Positions 27,591 through 36,419 of a stretch of 64,000 nucleotides of DNA are shown here, piece after piece. The position numbers and the translations under genes were made by a program. Location: contig NZ_CP079869.1 in NCBI RefSeq assembly GCF_025263265.1, positions 3,968,001 through 4,032,000 of the forward strand, read 5' to 3'. Under the pieces are notes generated by a model. That model was given only the letters and a program-made list of their open reading frames with translations. It did no database searches and was not told where the DNA came from. Within the stretch, counting starts at the first letter, position 1. Each line of letters starts with the position of its first letter. The DNA is from Mycobacterium sp. SMC-4. GTDB lineage: Bacteria > Actinomycetota > Actinomycetes > Mycobacteriales > Mycobacteriaceae.

Positions 27591-28832
27591 ATGAATGCGG
27601 TTCTGTCTCACGCGTCGGCGGCGCGCTTCGAGCTGTGCGACGCGGCGACGTGGGCACACCCATGGCAGATGTACCGGTCGCTGCGCGACCACGACCCGGT
27701 GCACCACGTGATCCCGGCCGACAACCCCGATCACGACTACTACGTGCTCTCCCGGCACGCCGACATCTGGGCGGCCGCGCGCGACCACCAGAGGTTCTCC
27801 TCGGCGCAGGGCCTGACCGTCAACTACGGCGAGCTCGAGCTGATCGGTCTGGCCGACAACCCGCCGATGGTGATGCAGGACCCGCCCGTGCACACCGAGT
27901 TCCGCCGACTGGTCTCGCGTGGGTTCACGCCACGCCAGGTGGAATCGGTCGAACCGACGGTACGTGCCTTCGTCCGCGAGCGTGTGCAGCGGATCCGGGA
28001 CAACGGCGGCGGTGACATCGTCGCCGAGCTGTTCAAACCACTGCCGTCGATGGTCGTCGCGCACTATCTCGGTGTGCCCGAAGCCGACCGCGGCCAGTTT
28101 GACGGCTGGACCGACGCCATCGTGGCCGCCAACACCGCCGAGGGTGGTATCGGCGGGTCCATCGCCACCGTGGGCGAGGCGCTGGGCGACATGATGGGTT
28201 ACTTCACCGCGCTGATCGAACGCCGGCGCACCGAACCGGAAGACGACACCGTCTCGCACCTGGTGGCCGCCGGTGTCGGGGCAGACGGCGACATCTCCGG
28301 AGTGCTGTCGATCCTGGCGTTCACCTTCACGATGGTCACCGGCGGCAACGACACCACCACCGGGATGCTGGGCGGCTCGGTGCAACTGCTGCACGAACGG
28401 CCAGACCAGCGCGCGCTGCTGGCCGCAGATCCCGAACGGGTCGGTGACGCGGTCGACGAACTGCTGCGGCTGACCTCGCCGGTGCAGATGCTGGGCCGCA
28501 CCGTCACCCGCGACGTCACCGTCGCCGGGGTGACCATCCCCGAAGGCCGGCGGGCGATGCTGCTCTACGGGTCGGGCAACCGTGACGAACGCCAGTACGG
28601 ACCCGATGCCGGCGACCTCGATGTCACCCGGCGACCCCGCAACATCCTGACGTTCAGCCACGGCGCGCACCATTGCCTGGGCGCGGCGGCGGCACGAATG
28701 CAGGCCCGCGTCGCGCTGACCGAACTGTTGACCCAGATCCCCGAATTCGAGGTCGACGAGACCGGCATCGTCTGGTCGGGCGGCAACTACGTGCGGCGCC
28801 CGCTGTCGGTGCCGTTCACGGTGACCCGCTGA
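27591..28832 (+). CDS. cyp130: Cytochrome P450 CYP130
   Basis: 413 residues, closely matching M. tuberculosis CYP130 (Rv1256c), including VHHVIPADNPDHDYYVLSRHAD-like N-terminal and SSAQGLTVNYGELE segments. P450 landmarks: I-helix VTGGNDTTTGML, the ELLR of the K-helix ExxR, and the heme-ligand loop FSHGAHHCLGAAAAR with the Cys thiolate. A soluble monooxygenase using ferredoxin and ferredoxin reductase encoded elsewhere. The M. tuberculosis enzyme binds azoles and acts on arylamine-like compounds; the natural substrate is not firmly known. The TetR gene directly follows with a 1-base overlap. Confidence 0.96.
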   Translation: MNAVLSHASAARFELCDAATWAHPWQMYRSLRDHDPVHHVIPADNPDHDYYVLSRHADIWAAARDHQRFSSAQGLTVNYGELELIGLADNPPMVMQDPPVHTEFRRLVSRGFTPRQVESVEPTVRAFVRERVQRIRDNGGGDIVAELFKPLPSMVVAHYLGVPEADRGQFDGWTDAIVAANTAEGGIGGSIATVGEALGDMMGYFTALIERRRTEPEDDTVSHLVAAGVGADGDISGVLSILAFTFTMVTGGNDTTTGMLGGSVQLLHERPDQRALLAADPERVGDAVDELLRLTSPVQMLGRTVTRDVTVAGVTIPEGRRAMLLYGSGNRDERQYGPDAGDLDVTRRPRNILTFSHGAHHCLGAAAARMQARVALTELLTQIPEFEVDETGIVWSGGNYVRRPLSVPFTVTR

Positions 28833-29422
28833 TGGCCGGCGACTGGCTGGGCACGCGACGCACCGAGGTGGCCGCCGACCGCATCCTCGACGCCGCCGGC
28901 GAGCTGTTCGCCACCAAAGAAGCCGCCACCGTCGGGATGCACGAGATCGCCGCCGCGGCGGGCTGTTCGCGCGCCACCCTGTACCGGTACTTCGAGAACC
29001 GTGAGGCGCTGTACACCGCGTTCGTCAACCGGGAGAGCTACCGGCTCTACCGCGAGATGACCGATCAGATCACCGCGATCCGCGACCCCCGGCAGCGCCT
29101 GATCGAGGGCATGCTGTCCTCGCTGCGCAACGTGCGCACCAGCCCCACACTGGCCTCCTGGTTCGCCGACACCCAGCGACCGATCGGCGGTGAGATGGCC
29201 GAGCAGTCCCAGGTTGTCAGCGCGCTGACCGAGGCGTTCGTGATCTCGCTCGGTTCCGACGACCCCGAGCTGGTCGCTCATCGGGCCCGCTGGCTGGTGC
29301 GGGTGATGATGTCGTTGCTGGTCTTTCCCGGCCGCGACGAGGACGACGAGCGCAGCATGCTGGAGGAGTTCGTGGTGCCGACGGTGCTGCCGGCCCGCCA
29401 GCTCGATTCGCCGCTGCCGTGA
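28832..29422 (+). CDS. TetR-family transcriptional regulator (Rv1255c-like)
   Basis: 196 residues from ATG 28832, sharing one base with the cyp130 stop (TGATG). The N-terminal helix-turn-helix reads VGMHEIAAAAGCSRATLYRYFENREALYTAF, the classical TetR motif; the C-terminal helical part would bind an effector and dimerise. Close coupling with cyp130 suggests it regulates that operon, probably through the palindromes at the cyp130 promoter. Ends 4 bases before the convergent acyltransferase stop. Confidence 0.93.
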   Translation: MAGDWLGTRRTEVAADRILDAAGELFATKEAATVGMHEIAAAAGCSRATLYRYFENREALYTAFVNRESYRLYREMTDQITAIRDPRQRLIEGMLSSLRNVRTSPTLASWFADTQRPIGGEMAEQSQVVSALTEAFVISLGSDDPELVAHRARWLVRVMMSLLVFPGRDEDDERSMLEEFVVPTVLPARQLDSPLP

Positions 29423-29426
29423 CCGG

Positions 29427-30581
29427 TCAGCGCACCCGGGTGAACCGGTGCAGCAGCCAGGACAGCGGGATCGTGACCACCATCGTGACGGCGAACAACC
29501 ACCACACCGACCCCGTGTAGATCGGGTAACGCACCACCTCGACCATCACCACCTCCATCAGGATGAGATGGATCAGGAATATCTCGTAGGAGATCTCGCC
29601 CAGGAACACCATCGGCCGGCTGGCCAGTAGACGTTCGTACCAGCCAGGCCGCTCGGCACCAGGTTCCCCGCGCAGCGCCAGCGGCGCAACCACCAGGGTG
29701 GCGATCACCGCGTAGAACGCGGTCTTGGCCAACGCCTCCCACAGCTCGGCGGGCGAGGTGGTCGGGGCCCCGCCGATCGGCGTCGACACGATGACGTAGC
29801 AGATCAGCGCCAGCGGTAGGCATGCCAGCGCGTAGGCACGCACCCCGAGGGGTTGTAGTGCGGCCAGCATCATGCCGCCGAGAAACCACACCAGGTAGCC
29901 GGGCAGCCACAGCCGTGCGCCGTCGGGCAGCCAGTCGACGCTGTGGACCAGCCACAACCACGCCGGCGACACCAGCGCAAGACCCGCCAGGCCGGCCAGC
30001 AGCAGGTGCGGCCGCCACCGCCGCCGGCACAGCGGCACCAGCAACAGATAGGCCAGCGCGGGCAGCACCAGGTAGAACGCCACCTCCACGGCCAGGCTCC
30101 ACATCTGGGTCAGGCCCTGGTGCAGATAGGAGAACAGGTAGCCGTCGGTGTAGATCTGGGTCAGCGTGAGGTTGCGGAACAACCCCTCCCAGGTGTGGCC
30201 GGGGTTCGGGCCACCCGTGCGGAAGTGGTAGACCAGATACGCCGCCAGGACGGTGACGACGTAGGCCGGCATGATGCGGCGCACCCGGTGCCAGGCGTAG
30301 CGGCGCACCGACGGTGGCTCGCTGCCACTCGCAGCGGCCTTCACCCAAGGGCTGAACAGCAGAAACCCGGACAGCACGAAGAAGATCGGCACACCGATCT
30401 CCATCCGCGAGTACACCAGGCCCAGATAGCCCTGCGGGTACTTGCCGGTGGTGTACGCCGCGTGGGTGAGCACCACCAGCAACGCCGCGACAGCCCGGAT
30501 CCCGGTCAGTGCGTCGACGCGCCCCGTCGCGGTGATCGACTCCAGGCCACCCTGGGCTGCTGTCCTGTCGGACAACGTCAC
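29427..30581 (-). CDS. Membrane acyltransferase, acyltransferase-3 family (Rv1254-like)
   Basis: 384 residues with about ten hydrophobic helices. The N-terminal segment GIRAVAALLVVLTHAAY carries the conserved His used for acyl transfer in this family, and RMEIGVPIFFVLSGFLLF the conserved FF-x-LSGF block. These integral membrane enzymes O-acylate lipids, glycans or antibiotics. The GTG start overlaps the helicase stop (GTGA), so it is translationally coupled to the DEAD-box gene, as in M. tuberculosis Rv1253-Rv1254. Acceptor unknown. Confidence 0.92.
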   Translation of the reverse strand: MTLSDRTAAQGGLESITATGRVDALTGIRAVAALLVVLTHAAYTTGKYPQGYLGLVYSRMEIGVPIFFVLSGFLLFSPWVKAAASGSEPPSVRRYAWHRVRRIMPAYVVTVLAAYLVYHFRTGGPNPGHTWEGLFRNLTLTQIYTDGYLFSYLHQGLTQMWSLAVEVAFYLVLPALAYLLLVPLCRRRWRPHLLLAGLAGLALVSPAWLWLVHSVDWLPDGARLWLPGYLVWFLGGMMLAALQPLGVRAYALACLPLALICYVIVSTPIGGAPTTSPAELWEALAKTAFYAVIATLVVAPLALRGEPGAERPGWYERLLASRPMVFLGEISYEIFLIHLILMEVVMVEVVRYPIYTGSVWWLFAVTMVVTIPLSWLLHRFTRVR

Positions 30582-32269
30582 CTCGATGTGTGCTTTCCGC
30601 GATGCGGTTTGGCGCCGCGATCGGGTTCGAGGTTGATCAGCTGACCCTGAATCCTGGTGTTCTCCAACGCTTTGAGCGTCTTACCGGACAGCTTGGCGGG
30701 TAGTTCGACCAGTGAATAATCCAACTTGATCGCGATGTGCCCGAAGTCCGAACGGTGCAACCCGCCCTCGTTGGCGATGGCCCCGACGATCGCGCCCGGT
30801 GCGACCTTGTGGCGTTTTCCGACCGAGATGCGGTAGGTCGCCAGGTCGCTGCGCCGCTCCCGCGGGGGCCGGTCCTCGCGGGTGGGTTTGTCTCGACGCT
30901 CGCGCTTCTTCTCCGGCGGCGGCTCGGTCATCAGGAACTCTCCGCCGTCGCGGCTCTGCAACGCCAACGCCGCGGCGATGTCGGCCATCGGCACGTCATG
31001 GTCGCGCTCGTAGGCCTCGACCAACCGGCGGAACAGGTCGAGGCCCGGTGCGTTGAGCGCCTCGGTGATCGAGTCACGGAACTTGGACACCCGCTTCTCG
31101 TTGACGTCCTCGACCGAGGGCAACTCCGATTCGACGAGCTTCTGCCGGGTGACGCGTTCGATCGCGTTGAGCAGGTGACGCTCGCGCGGGGTGACGAACA
31201 GCAGCGCCGAACCCGACCGGCCGGCACGTCCGGTGCGCCCGATGCGGTGCACGTAGGACTCCGGGTCATGTGGGATGTCGAAGTTCACCACGTGGGAGAT
31301 CCGCTCGACGTCCAATCCGCGAGCAGCGACGTCGGTGGCGACCAGGATGTCGATCGAACCATCTTTGAGCTGCGAGATGGTGCGTTCTCGAACCGCCTGG
31401 GCAATGTCGCCGTTGATGGCGGCCGCGGCGAACCCGCGGGCCCGCAGCTTCTCGGCGACTTCTTCGGTGGCCTGCTTGGTGCGAACGAACACGATCATCG
31501 CGTCGCCCTGCTCGACCTCGAGCAATCGGGTCAGCGCGTCCATCTTGCGCGGGTAGGACACCTGGATGTAGCGCTGGGTGATGTTCTCAGCGGTCTGTGT
31601 CTTCGACTTGACCGTGACCTCGACGGGATCGTGGAGGTACTTGGCGGTGATCTTCTTGATCGCCGGTGGCATGGTCGCCGAGAACAGCGCCACCTGCTTG
31701 TACTCCGGTGTGTCGGACAGAATGCGCTCGACGTCCTCGGCGAATCCCATCTGCAGCATTTCGTCGGCTTCGTCGAGCACCAGGTAATCCAGCCGCGACA
31801 GGTCCAGGCTGCCCTTCTCCAGGTGGTCGATGACCCGCCCCGGGGTTCCGACGACGATCTGCGCGCCACGCTTGAGGCCGGCCAACTGCGGCCCGTAGGA
31901 GCTACCGCCGTACACCGGGAGCACGTTGACGCGCAGGTGCGCGGCGTAGCGGCTGAACGCCTCGGCGACCTGCAACGCCAGCTCGCGGGTGGGGGCCAGC
32001 ACCAACGCCTGGGTGTGGCGGCTGTCGGTGTCGATCTTGGACAACAGCGGAATGGCGAACGCCGCGGTCTTGCCGGTACCGGTCTGAGCCAGGCCGACGA
32101 CATCGGAGCCTTCCAGCATCGCCGGAATGGTTGCGGCTTGGATCGGTGACGGCGACTCGTAGCCGACGTCGTTGATCGCCTGCAGTACCGCGGGGTGAAT
32201 CTGCAGGTCAGCAAAGCTCAGGTCACCAGGTGCGTCTGCACTGTCGGGCGCCGGATCCGAGGGGCTCAT
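30578..32269 (-). CDS. deaD: DEAD-box RNA helicase, CsdA/DeaD type
   Basis: 563 residues. Motifs run in order: Q-motif SPIQAATIPAML, I AQTGTGKT, Ia PTRELALQ, II DEAD, III SAT, then IATDVAARGLDVE-like motif V (seen as VATDVAARGLD) and VI HRIGRTGR. A DbpA-type RNA-binding domain follows near the C-terminus (YRISVGKRHKVAPGAIVGAI... VELPAKL), with a basic Arg/Lys/Glu-rich linker between. It unwinds RNA during ribosome assembly and mRNA turnover, especially in the cold. First gene of a two-gene operon with the acyltransferase, divergent from lprE. Confidence 0.95.
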   Translation of the reverse strand: MSPSDPAPDSADAPGDLSFADLQIHPAVLQAINDVGYESPSPIQAATIPAMLEGSDVVGLAQTGTGKTAAFAIPLLSKIDTDSRHTQALVLAPTRELALQVAEAFSRYAAHLRVNVLPVYGGSSYGPQLAGLKRGAQIVVGTPGRVIDHLEKGSLDLSRLDYLVLDEADEMLQMGFAEDVERILSDTPEYKQVALFSATMPPAIKKITAKYLHDPVEVTVKSKTQTAENITQRYIQVSYPRKMDALTRLLEVEQGDAMIVFVRTKQATEEVAEKLRARGFAAAAINGDIAQAVRERTISQLKDGSIDILVATDVAARGLDVERISHVVNFDIPHDPESYVHRIGRTGRAGRSGSALLFVTPRERHLLNAIERVTRQKLVESELPSVEDVNEKRVSKFRDSITEALNAPGLDLFRRLVEAYERDHDVPMADIAAALALQSRDGGEFLMTEPPPEKKRERRDKPTREDRPPRERRSDLATYRISVGKRHKVAPGAIVGAIANEGGLHRSDFGHIAIKLDYSLVELPAKLSGKTLKALENTRIQGQLINLEPDRGAKPHRGKHTSR

Positions 32270-32356
32270 CGTGGTGGAAGTCTAGTGGCAACGCCGAGGT
32301 GTGCCGCCCGCGAGCCTCGACTGGCTGCCCGGCGTCCCACGGTACGGTGCGCTGTT

Positions 32357-32923
32357 GTGAAGTGGGCTGGGACCATCGGGGCCATCGGAACCCTCGCCGG
32401 CGCGGTGGTGATGGCGGTGGCGGGCTGCAGTTCCGGTGACTCCACGGTGTCCAAGACGCCGGGCCCGACCGCGGTATCCACACCCGCGGCCGAACCCCCG
32501 CCGGTTCTCACCCCGCCGGCACCTGGGCCCACCCCGGCCGACGACCCGTGCGAGGTCAACCTGGCCGCGCCGGAGATCACCCGCGCAGTGTCCGAACTGC
32601 CGCCGGACCCGCGCTCGAATCAGGGGTGGAGCCCCGAACCGCTGGCCGGCAACTACAACGAGTGCGCGCCACTGTCGGCGGTGATCGTCAAGGCCAACAC
32701 CAACGCCGAGAACCCGAACACCCGCGCGGTGCTGTTTCACCTCGGCAAGTTCATCCCGACCGGGGTGCCCGACACCTATGGCTTCAACGGCCTGGAACCA
32801 GCGGCCAGCACCGGTGACACCGTCGCGTTGAAATACTCCAGCGGAGTCGAGGGCCTCGACAGCGTGGTGCGGTTCCGGTGGAACGGCAGCGGTGTCGAGC
32901 TGATCGGCAACGCGCCGCGCTGA
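32357..32923 (+). CDS. lprE: Lipoprotein LprE-like
   Basis: 188 residues from GTG 32357 (VKWAGTIGAIG). Signal sequence with lipobox VAGC followed by SSGDS. A Pro/Thr-rich spacer (about residues 30-60) precedes a conserved LppP/LprE-type domain with cysteines in DDPCEVN and YNECAPL. It should be tethered to the outside of the plasma membrane. The position between the helicase and the nuclease-helicase matches Rv1252c (lprE). Molecular role is not established. Confidence 0.85.
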   Translation: MKWAGTIGAIGTLAGAVVMAVAGCSSGDSTVSKTPGPTAVSTPAAEPPPVLTPPAPGPTPADDPCEVNLAAPEITRAVSELPPDPRSNQGWSPEPLAGNYNECAPLSAVIVKANTNAENPNTRAVLFHLGKFIPTGVPDTYGFNGLEPAASTGDTVALKYSSGVEGLDSVVRFRWNGSGVELIGNAPR

Positions 32924-32981
32924 TCGACCGACGCGCGCCGCGTAAGGAGAGGGTGTCGGTGCGCTGGCCTACAGTGGCGGC

Positions 32982-35900
32982 GTGTTCGTCATCGAGGATC
33001 GCGTGCTTTTCAGCGCATCCGACCTCGCCGCCGCGGCCCGGTGCGAATACGCGCTGCTGCGCAGCTTCGATGCCCGATTAGGTTGGGGCCCAGCGGTTTC
33101 AGCCGACGACGAGCTGCTCGCCCGGACCGCGGAGCTCGGTGACGAACATGAACAGCGCCATCTCGAGCAGCTGCGCGAGGATGCCGAGGTGACCGTCATC
33201 GGACGGCCGACCTACACGCTGGCGGGATTGAGCGCGGCCGCCGAGCAGACACTGCGCGCGGTGCAACGCCGCGCTCCGGTGATCTACCAAGCTGCGATGT
33301 TCGACGGGCGCTTTGTCGGCTTCGCCGACTTCATGCTGCTCGAGGACGGCCCCGAGGGTCCGCGCTACCGGCTGCGCGACACCAAGCTGGCGCGGTCGGT
33401 CAAGGTGGAGGCGCTGCTCCAGCTGGCCGCCTACGCCCAGACCCTGTCCGGCGCCGGCGTCGCGATGGCCGACGAGGTCGACCTGATGCTCGGCGACGGC
33501 CGCACCGTCAGCTACCCGGTCGACGAACTACTCCCGGTCTACCGGCCCCGGCGCGACGCGCTACAACTCCTGCTGGACCGTCACCTCGCCGGCGGACGGC
33601 CGGTGACCTGGGAAGACGAACAGGTGCGAGCGTGCTTCCGGTGCGACGAATGCCAAATACAAGTGCGCGCCCACGACGATCTGCTGCTGGTGGCCGGGAT
33701 GCGGGCCGGCCAGCGGGCCCGGCTGGTCGATGCCGGCATCACCACGGTGGCCGAGCTGGCGGCCTACGCCGCAGCGCCGCCGCCGGACGTCTCCCCACGC
33801 AGCTTCACCGCGCTGCGCGCGCAGGCACGCCTGCAGATATCCGGGCCGGTGGACGGCAAGCCGCCCTATGAGGTCGTGGACCCGCAGCCGTTGATGGTGC
33901 TGCCGGATGCGAACAAGGGCGACCTGTTCTTCGACTTCGAAGGTGATCCGTTATGGACCGAGGACGGTCGGGAATGGGGTTTGGAGTACCTGTGGGGCGT
34001 GCTGACCATGGCCGGCGACTTCCACCCGTTCTGGGCACACAACCGACCCGACGAGCGTCAGGCGCTGGTGGACTTCCTGGAAATGGTGCGCAGACAGCGG
34101 CGCCGCCATCCCGGGATGCACATCTACCACTACGCGGCCTACGAGAAGAGCGCGCTGTTGCGCTTGGCCGGCCGTTACGGGGTCGGCGAGCACGACGTCG
34201 ACGCGCTGCTGCGCGAGGGCATCCTGGTCGACTTGTACCCGTTGGTGCGCAAGAGCATTCGGGTCGGCACCGAGAATTACAGCATCAAGTCCCTGGAACC
34301 GCTGTACATGGGTAACGAGCTGCGCACCGGTGAGGTCACCACCGCCACCGCATCGATCACCGAATACGCCCGCTACTGCGAACTGCGTGAGCGCGGCCGA
34401 CTCGACGAGGCCGCGAACGTGCTCAAGCAGATCGAGGAGTACAACCGCTACGACTGCCGATCCACCCGCCGGTTGCGGGACTGGTTGATGGCCCGTGCGA
34501 TCGACAGTGCGGTTCCGCCGCGCGGTCCGCTGACCCTGACCGCCCACCAGACGGCCACCGCCGCGCCCGCCGACCCACAGTCGGACACAGCCGAGCGTGC
34601 GTTGTGCGCCTTCGCCGGCGACGCAGTGGCCGATCGCCGCCCCGAACAGGTTGCCGCGGCGATGTTCGCTGCTGCCATGGGTTTTCACAAACGCGAGGAC
34701 AAGCCGTTCTGGTGGGGCCACTTCGACCGGGTGAACAATCCCGTCGAGGAGTGGGCAGACAGCGGGGGCGTGTTCCTCGTCGAGCACCACGAGGTGGTCG
34801 CCGACTGGCACCAACCACCACGGGCGCGCAAACCGCAACGCCATGTGCGTCTGCACGGGCAGATCGCCACCGGCGAGCTCAGCGCGAAGCCCTACGCGCT
34901 CTACGACCCGCCGGCTCCGCGGGGCTTGTCCGATGACCCGGACCGGCGCGGGTTCGGCCCGGTGACGGTGCTCGAATGCGACAACACCGAAGCACCCACC
35001 GAGGTCATCGTCTGCGAACGCCCGCCCAGAGACGGCGACGTCTACGACCAGGTTCCGTTCGCGCTCACACCCGAAGCACCGATCAGCACCAAGCCGCTGC
35101 AGGAGTCCATCGCAGCGACCGCGGCCGTGGTTGCCGACGGTCTCCCCGATCTGCCTGCCGACGCGGTGACCGACATCCTGCTGCGCCGACCGCCGCGCAC
35201 CGTCAGCGCCGCCGCACTGCCCCGCAGCACCGACATCGTCGCCGATATCACCACCGCACTGCTGGACCTGGACGCGTCCTACCTGGCGGTGCACGGTCCG
35301 CCCGGCACCGGCAAGACCTTCACCGCGGCCCGGGCCATCGCCGGGCTGGTCAACACCCACCGGTGGCGTGTCGGCGTGGTCGCGCAGTCGCACGCTGTGG
35401 TCGAGCACCTCTTCGACGACATCATCGCCGCCGGAGTCGCCCCCGCAGTCATCGGAAAGAAGCTCAACACGGTCAGCGCCGGCTGGACCGAGCTGACCAA
35501 CCCCGATTTCGCCCCGTTCATCGCCGACCACGAAGGATGTGTCGTCGGCGGCACCGCCTGGGACTTCGCCAACGCCACCAAGATCACCGCGCACAGCCTG
35601 GACCTGCTGGTCGTCGAGGAAGCCGGACAGTTCAGCCTCGCCAACACCATCGCGGTGGCCCGCGCGGCGCGCAACCTGCTGCTGCTCGGTGACCCGCAAC
35701 AGCTCCCCCAGGTCAGCCAAGGGGTGCATCCGGAGCCGGTCGACGGTTCGGCGTTGGGTTGGCTCGTCGACGGGCACAACACGCTGCCTGCCGAGCGCGG
35801 TTACTTCCTGGACCTGTCCTATCGCATGCACCCGCAGGTCTGCGCTGCGGTGTCCCGGCTGTCCTATGACCGGCGGCTGCGGTCGCAGCGGGATGTGACC

Positions 35901-36419
35901 GCGGCACGCCGACTCGACGGTGTCGATGCCGGCGTGCGTACCCTGCTGCTCGATCACACCGGCAATGCCACCGACAGTCCCGAAGAGGCCGCCGCGATCG
36001 TCGCCGAGATCACCCCGCTGCTGGGCACCCGCTGGACCGACGAACACGGCACCCGAGCGCTGGACCAGCGCGACGTGCTGGTCGTGACGCCCTACAACGC
36101 GCAGGTGGTGACGGTGCGGCGCCGGCTGGACGCCGCCGGCCTGGCCGAGGTCCGGGTGGGGACGGTCGACAAGTTCCAGGGCCGACAGGCGCCGGTGGTG
36201 TTCGTCTCGATGACGGCATCCTCGGTTGACGACGTCCCACGCGGAATGTCGTTCCTGCTGAATCGCAATCGTCTCAACGTCGCGGTCAGCAGGGCGAAGT
36301 ACCTGGCCGTGGTGGTGCGTTCGGCGCAACTGACCGAGTATCTGCCGTCGACTCCGGACCGACTGGTGGAGTTGGGCGCGTTCCTGGCCCTGACGGCATG
36401 TGATACACCGACGAGGTGA
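32982..36419 (+). CDS. TM0106-type nuclease-helicase: Fe-S PDDEXK nuclease, RNase H-fold exonuclease and UPF1-like SF1 helicase (Rv1251c-like)
   Basis: 1145 residues. Module 1 (about 1-230) is a RecB/Cas4-like nuclease: GFADFMLL, LRDTKLA (D-xK) and QLAAYAQTL; C21 with C218, C221 and C224 (CFRCDEC) are placed like a Cas4/AddB [4Fe-4S] cluster. Module 2 (about 310-500) is an RNase H/DnaQ-like domain with FFDFEGDP, YHYAAYEKSAL and YNRYDCRSTRRL. Module 3 (about 740-1140) is an SF1 helicase of the UPF1/Dna2 group: Walker A GPPGTGKT, VVEEAGQ, GDPQQLPQVS, DLSYRMHP and VDKFQGRQAPV. Likely acts in DNA or RNA end processing; no target is known. The following flavoenzyme overlaps by 4 bases. Confidence 0.9.
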   Translation: MFVIEDRVLFSASDLAAAARCEYALLRSFDARLGWGPAVSADDELLARTAELGDEHEQRHLEQLREDAEVTVIGRPTYTLAGLSAAAEQTLRAVQRRAPVIYQAAMFDGRFVGFADFMLLEDGPEGPRYRLRDTKLARSVKVEALLQLAAYAQTLSGAGVAMADEVDLMLGDGRTVSYPVDELLPVYRPRRDALQLLLDRHLAGGRPVTWEDEQVRACFRCDECQIQVRAHDDLLLVAGMRAGQRARLVDAGITTVAELAAYAAAPPPDVSPRSFTALRAQARLQISGPVDGKPPYEVVDPQPLMVLPDANKGDLFFDFEGDPLWTEDGREWGLEYLWGVLTMAGDFHPFWAHNRPDERQALVDFLEMVRRQRRRHPGMHIYHYAAYEKSALLRLAGRYGVGEHDVDALLREGILVDLYPLVRKSIRVGTENYSIKSLEPLYMGNELRTGEVTTATASITEYARYCELRERGRLDEAANVLKQIEEYNRYDCRSTRRLRDWLMARAIDSAVPPRGPLTLTAHQTATAAPADPQSDTAERALCAFAGDAVADRRPEQVAAAMFAAAMGFHKREDKPFWWGHFDRVNNPVEEWADSGGVFLVEHHEVVADWHQPPRARKPQRHVRLHGQIATGELSAKPYALYDPPAPRGLSDDPDRRGFGPVTVLECDNTEAPTEVIVCERPPRDGDVYDQVPFALTPEAPISTKPLQESIAATAAVVADGLPDLPADAVTDILLRRPPRTVSAAALPRSTDIVADITTALLDLDASYLAVHGPPGTGKTFTAARAIAGLVNTHRWRVGVVAQSHAVVEHLFDDIIAAGVAPAVIGKKLNTVSAGWTELTNPDFAPFIADHEGCVVGGTAWDFANATKITAHSLDLLVVEEAGQFSLANTIAVARAARNLLLLGDPQQLPQVSQGVHPEPVDGSALGWLVDGHNTLPAERGYFLDLSYRMHPQVCAAVSRLSYDRRLRSQRDVTAARRLDGVDAGVRTLLLDHTGNATDSPEEAAAIVAEITPLLGTRWTDEHGTRALDQRDVLVVTPYNAQVVTVRRRLDAAGLAEVRVGTVDKFQGRQAPVVFVSMTASSVDDVPRGMSFLLNRNRLNVAVSRAKYLAVVVRSAQLTEYLPSTPDRLVELGAFLALTACDTPTR

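Noticed and set aside
33951..36329. A 792-codon minus-strand frame opposite the nuclease-helicase
   Set aside because: Antisense shadow of a strongly conserved gene, with no domain features.
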